28,582 nt of DNA. Source: Wukongarchaeum sp048886645. Its GTDB lineage: Archaea; Asgardarchaeota; Wukongarchaeia; Wukongarchaeales; Wukongarchaeaceae. Below are positions 25,645 through 28,582 of this stretch, one piece after another. Both the position numbers and the translations under genes were made by a program. The first letter of the stretch is position 1. Every line of letters starts with the position of its first letter. The notes beneath the pieces were generated by a model. That model had not been told where the DNA came from, did no database searches, and worked only from the letters and a program-made list of their open reading frames with translations. The stretch spans positions 1 to 28,582 of the forward strand of contig JBHLKN010000019.1 of the NCBI GenBank assembly GCA_048886645.1, read 5' to 3'.

Positions 25645-27474
25645 AACTGCTTTTATGGCTTTTCCTCCGAGGACTGCTTCGCTGATTTCTTTGCCTAGTG
25701 CTGATTTTCGCGCGATTTTTATTTTTCCTTGGGGGCCGACTATTATTTTTGTGGTTTGTTGGTTATCTACTTCGATCATGACTTCTTCTCCTTTCAATTC
25801 TGCGGGTAAAGAGAGAGTTATAAGCCTTTTAGATAGAGATACTTTCACGGGAACTATCGAGGTTCTTTTCTCCCTTTTTATGCCTTTTCCTTCGACAACT
25901 TTTATAGAAATTCCTAATTTTTTCTCGATTCTCGATATGGTTTTACCTCCCTTACCTATAATCTGAGGGATGTCGAAAGGATCAAGTTCCAGAACCGCTT
26001 TTCTTGGTGAAACTATCATAACCCCGAAATCTGAGCCGGGTAGATGGTAGGCTATTTCGTCCCTCACAACCCTCTCAATTTCCTTGTACTCTTCAGGGGT
26101 TTCTTCGAGTTCTTTTATGGGTATCAAAACCTTTTGCTCTCCGAAAACATACATTTCATAGAGTAATTCCCTGGTTTCAAAATCTGAAACTTCTACCACT
26201 GGCCTGGCTAGATCAGATTCAAAAAGCCCGGTAGGAACTTTCACCGTCATTTTTAGGGTGTAAACGTTTTCAATCCGTCCGTCTTTTATAAAAATTACAG
26301 TGTCAACTATGTGTGGTATTTCCCCGATATCTAGAACCTTAAGAAATCGTTGTACTGCATCCATGGCGCGAGTAGAATGTATAACCCCCACCATGCCAAC
26401 CCCTGCTAACCTCATATCTGCAAAAACTTTCATATCATTAGAGGTACGGACCTCATCATAGATGACGTAATCTGGTCTAACTAACAGTAAAACATCGGCA
26501 GTTCGGCTCATATCCCCTTCAAGGGCAGTATATTGTGTAACTTCGGGGCCGACTTGTAAATCCCTTGGTTTTTCCATGGTTTTTAGAATTTTTTTTTGGT
26601 CCCAATAAAAATCAGCCAAGGCTTGGGCGAAAGTGCTTTTTCCTGCGCCTGGGGGACCGCAAATAAGTACGCCTTCTGCTTTAAGTTTCAGCCTTTCCGT
26701 AAGCCTTGAAGATAAGCCGTAATCTTCCATAGTAACTTTAACTAAAGGCCGTACCGCTGTAATCTCCAATGCGTCTGAAAAAGGCGGTCTGGATATCACG
26801 ATCCTTTTGTCCTTTAATTGGACAACGGTAGCCCCTACTTGATCAACCTCCAAAAAACTATCTGGGTCGGTTTCTATTCTTTTCACAATGTCAGTCGCTA
26901 TGGTTTCCAAAATACTTCTAGTTAATTTTTTATCTACCAAGTTTTCAAGATGCCAATTGCCAGGTGATCCTCTCTTTATTAAAGGATTAACTCCTTCCCT
27001 TAAATGGACACTCATGGTGTCTTCTGTGAAAAAGTCCTCAATTCGATAAACTTCCTTCTCTTCTTGAGTTGCTTTAATTTCTACAACTTTGGTATCTTCG
27101 ACTAAGGCAATAGCCGCTTGAACTTGGTCACTTGTATATAAAACGGCATCGTGCGTCATCGCATCCTTTCTTATAAGGTCGTCAAGTTCTCCTCCCCTGG
27201 CAAGTTTTATCTCTTCTAAGCCAGGTCTATTACCAACTATTATCAACTTAATTTTTTCTTTATCTGCCATTTTTCTTAACTTTTTTAACTCTCTTAATCC
27301 TACTTGTCCTGTGGCTTTCTTCTGATTTGCCTGATATTCTATCTCTGACAAAACTACCCTGCTTATAAGAATCTCTTCGAAAATATCAGGGTTCTCCTCA
27401 ACTATGCGTGTAAAAGCCCCAGATATCAACACCGAAGTATCAGGTAAAGCCCTTATTTTTTCTTCTTCCATCAC
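25636..27474 (-). CDS. pina: PIN-ATPase-KH protein, PINA-like Holliday junction branch-migration ATPase
   Basis: A 612-residue three-part protein. The N-terminal PIN domain begins LPDTSVLISGAF, with acidic residues such as VLSEIEYQ and DLIRKDAMTHDAVLYTSD. The central PilT/VirB11-like ATPase has Walker A GPPGAGKSTF (about residues 271-280), Walker B YVIYDEVRTSND and the box VGVIHSTRAMDAVQRFL. A C-terminal KH domain carries IPQIIGKGGKTISRIEKKLG. This order is that of archaeal PINA, a hexameric Holliday junction migrating ATPase studied in Sulfolobus and a partner of Hjc and Hjm. The start is GTG at 27474 or ATG at 27471; AAGGT lies just upstream. A 16-base palindrome lies upstream of its promoter. 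Confidence 0.93.
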   Translation of the reverse strand: MMEEEKIRALPDTSVLISGAFTRIVEENPDIFEEILISRVVLSEIEYQANQKKATGQVGLRELKKLRKMADKEKIKLIIVGNRPGLEEIKLARGGELDDLIRKDAMTHDAVLYTSDQVQAAIALVEDTKVVEIKATQEEKEVYRIEDFFTEDTMSVHLREGVNPLIKRGSPGNWHLENLVDKKLTRSILETIATDIVKRIETDPDSFLEVDQVGATVVQLKDKRIVISRPPFSDALEITAVRPLVKVTMEDYGLSSRLTERLKLKAEGVLICGPPGAGKSTFAQALADFYWDQKKILKTMEKPRDLQVGPEVTQYTALEGDMSRTADVLLLVRPDYVIYDEVRTSNDMKVFADMRLAGVGMVGVIHSTRAMDAVQRFLKVLDIGEIPHIVDTVIFIKDGRIENVYTLKMTVKVPTGLFESDLARPVVEVSDFETRELLYEMYVFGEQKVLIPIKELEETPEEYKEIERVVRDEIAYHLPGSDFGVMIVSPRKAVLELDPFDIPQIIGKGGKTISRIEKKLGISIKVVEGKGIKREKRTSIVPVKVSLSKRLITLSLPAELKGEEVMIEVDNQQTTKIIVGPQGKIKIARKSALGKEISEAVLGGKAIKAVLL

Positions 27475-27558
27475 ATACTACCTTCTTCTTATCAACGATG
27501 ATGTTTTTTCATTTAGAATATAGAATTTTCATATAAAATCTTGCTTGAATTAAAATTT

Positions 27559-27574
27559 GGATCAAAATTGATCC
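27559..27574. promoter_or_regulatory. Palindrome upstream of the PINA promoter
   Basis: GGATCAA-AA-TTGATCC, arms of 7 bases. It is 14 bases after the stop of the UbiA gene and about 30 bases upstream of a TTTTATAT box (27532-27539) for PINA on the minus strand. It could be an activator or repressor site, or a short terminator hairpin. Confidence 0.4.
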
Positions 27575-27588
27575 TGGTCTTAAAAATT

Positions 27589-28452
27589 TCATATTTCTTC
27601 AAAAAATAAAGCTTCTCCTAGGAAACAGATCAACGCTAATGCCATTAGCTTTAAAGCTGTTTTTTTCACTTTTTTAGAGTTTTCTTTTGAAGGAGTTTTG
27701 ACAATATTTACTCCAAGAATTATGAAACCTGCACCTACAAAAGAAACAGCTATTTCAAACCATACGGTTGCAAAATCGAGAAAATAGGGTAACTGGCTTA
27801 CGAAAACAGCGGAAAAGAAGAATAAAGCTGCAACCTTTGCTGCTGCTTTTTCACCAAATCTTACTGCTAAAGTTTTAACTCCCCCCAAAGCATCCCCTTC
27901 CACATCCATTATTCCTTTCGTAATCTCACGACCCATATTTGCTAAAACTGCTGTGAAAAAAATCGCCAAAGACAATTCAGGAATATCCCACCCCCCTAAA
28001 GCTACCCCTCCAAAAAGGAGGGGCACTCCCACAGAAACACTCACCACGAAATTTCCAAGAACACCAGTACTTTTAAGAAAACTAGCATACATCGCCGAAA
28101 GCACGGAAAAAACCATAGCAATTATCGCACAACCAAAATTAATAATTAAAGAACTCAAAACCCCTAAAGAATAAAGGACAATACTCCAAAACAGCCCCTC
28201 TTTCGGCGACATTCTCCCCGAAGGGATCGGGCGCGAAGGAACATTAATAGCATCAATCTCACGATCATAGAAATCATTTATAGCCATAGCCCCTCCACAA
28301 ACCGAAAAACCAGTAAAAAACCCAGGAACAACAACGTCAAAAAAAGGCGGAACCTCTCCAAAAGCCAAAAGCTCCCCAATCACCACGGCAACCCCTATCA
28401 TAACACTATTAACCGGCCTCAAAATCTCAAAATAAGCCTTTAAACAAACCAT
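27589..28452 (-). CDS. UbiA-family prenyltransferase, probable digeranylgeranylglyceryl phosphate synthase
   Basis: A 287-residue integral membrane prenyltransferase. The first aspartate motif is NDFYDREIDAIN (Asp60, Asp63, Asp67) followed by the typical PSRPIPSGRMSP; the second is DVEGDALGGVKTLAVRFG (Asp183, Asp187). Eight or so hydrophobic stretches fill the rest. In archaea the closest match in pattern is the enzyme that adds the second geranylgeranyl chain to geranylgeranylglyceryl phosphate, a key step in membrane lipid synthesis; the UbiA superfamily also makes haem O or quinones. The start is ATG at 28452, with GGTGG 4 bases before it. The N-terminal coding half is A+C-rich on the plus strand, opposite to nikR. 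Confidence 0.9.
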   Translation of the reverse strand: MVCLKAYFEILRPVNSVMIGVAVVIGELLAFGEVPPFFDVVVPGFFTGFSVCGGAMAINDFYDREIDAINVPSRPIPSGRMSPKEGLFWSIVLYSLGVLSSLIINFGCAIIAMVFSVLSAMYASFLKSTGVLGNFVVSVSVGVPLLFGGVALGGWDIPELSLAIFFTAVLANMGREITKGIMDVEGDALGGVKTLAVRFGEKAAAKVAALFFFSAVFVSQLPYFLDFATVWFEIAVSFVGAGFIILGVNIVKTPSKENSKKVKKTALKLMALALICFLGEALFFEEI

Positions 28453-28582
28453 AAAACCACCAAAAAACGCCCTCGAAAAACCACAGAGAAAAATTTTTGT
28501 CTACCTTTTTATACAACCTATTTATAAATTATTATTAACTTCAACCTCCACACCCCCAAAAGATCTTATGAATCTTGGTGAT
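28453..28582. promoter_or_regulatory. Promoter region upstream of UbiA, possible start of a plus-strand gene
   Basis: ATTTATAAATT around 28519-28529 and TTTTATAC around 28507-28514 are TATA-like boxes; the first is suitable for either strand. An ATG at 28568 opens a plus-strand frame (Met-Asn-Leu-Gly-Asp) that runs off the end after five codons, too short to call. Confidence 0.4.

Noticed and set aside
1..28582. CRISPR array, transposase or defence genes
   Set aside because: No regularly spaced identical repeats, no transposase or integrase frames, and no recognised defence families; the only mobile element seen is the intein.

Overview
This window is a piece of archaeal chromosome with an AT-rich base composition. 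The archaeal origin rests on several genes: the large subunit of the archaea-specific DNA polymerase D, Sec61 beta, a UbiA-family archaeal lipid prenyltransferase, archaeal-type ribosomal proteins uL3, uL4, uL23 and uL2, a PIN-ATPase-KH protein of the PINA type, an archaeal ZPR1 protein and GatCAB. PolD argues against a classical crenarchaeon. A Bathyarchaeia-like or other deeply branching TACK, or a euryarchaeal lineage, would fit, but the exact group cannot be fixed from the sequence alone. Many genes start with TTG or GTG, and most have GGAGG or GGTG ribosome binding sites.

Layout. 1-4675: 5'-truncated polymerase D large subunit, interrupted exactly at its catalytic NCDGDED motif by a 467-residue intein with a LAGLIDADG endonuclease. 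4721-6819: a small winged-helix protein and a convergent thioredoxin-fold (SSP411/DUF255) protein. 6888-11338: a tandemly repeated promoter, a 10-repeat TPR protein, a sugar-isomerase-like TIM barrel that seems to start at ACG, and a large TPR protein with 48-residue repeats. 11462-14524: a four-CBS protein, a 310-nt intergenic region with hairpins and candidate micro-ORFs, MazG, Sec61 beta and a divergent CofD-like protein. 14744-16143: gatB, running into a 100-N scaffold gap at 16144-16243. 16258-21219: a K/E-rich protein with a LURP-one/scramblase-like domain, ZPR1, a DUF389 membrane protein, and the gatC-gatA operon. 21415-24353: ribosomal operon uL3-uL4-uL23-uL2, which stops after uL2. 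24384-28452: NikR, a divergent SAM methyltransferase, PINA and a UbiA prenyltransferase (probably digeranylgeranylglyceryl phosphate synthase).

Most of the window is informational housekeeping: replication, repair, translation, tRNA amidation and secretion. I see no CRISPR array, no insertion sequence other than the intein, no tRNA or rRNA gene, and no defence island. The points most worth following are the intein's non-canonical C-terminus (Tyr-Asp where His-Asn is normal), the ACG start of the TIM-barrel gene, the CofD-like protein with eroded signature motifs, the intergenic region at 12353-12662, and a patchwork A+C versus G+T strand skew that switches independently of gene direction, once inside the uL2 gene.
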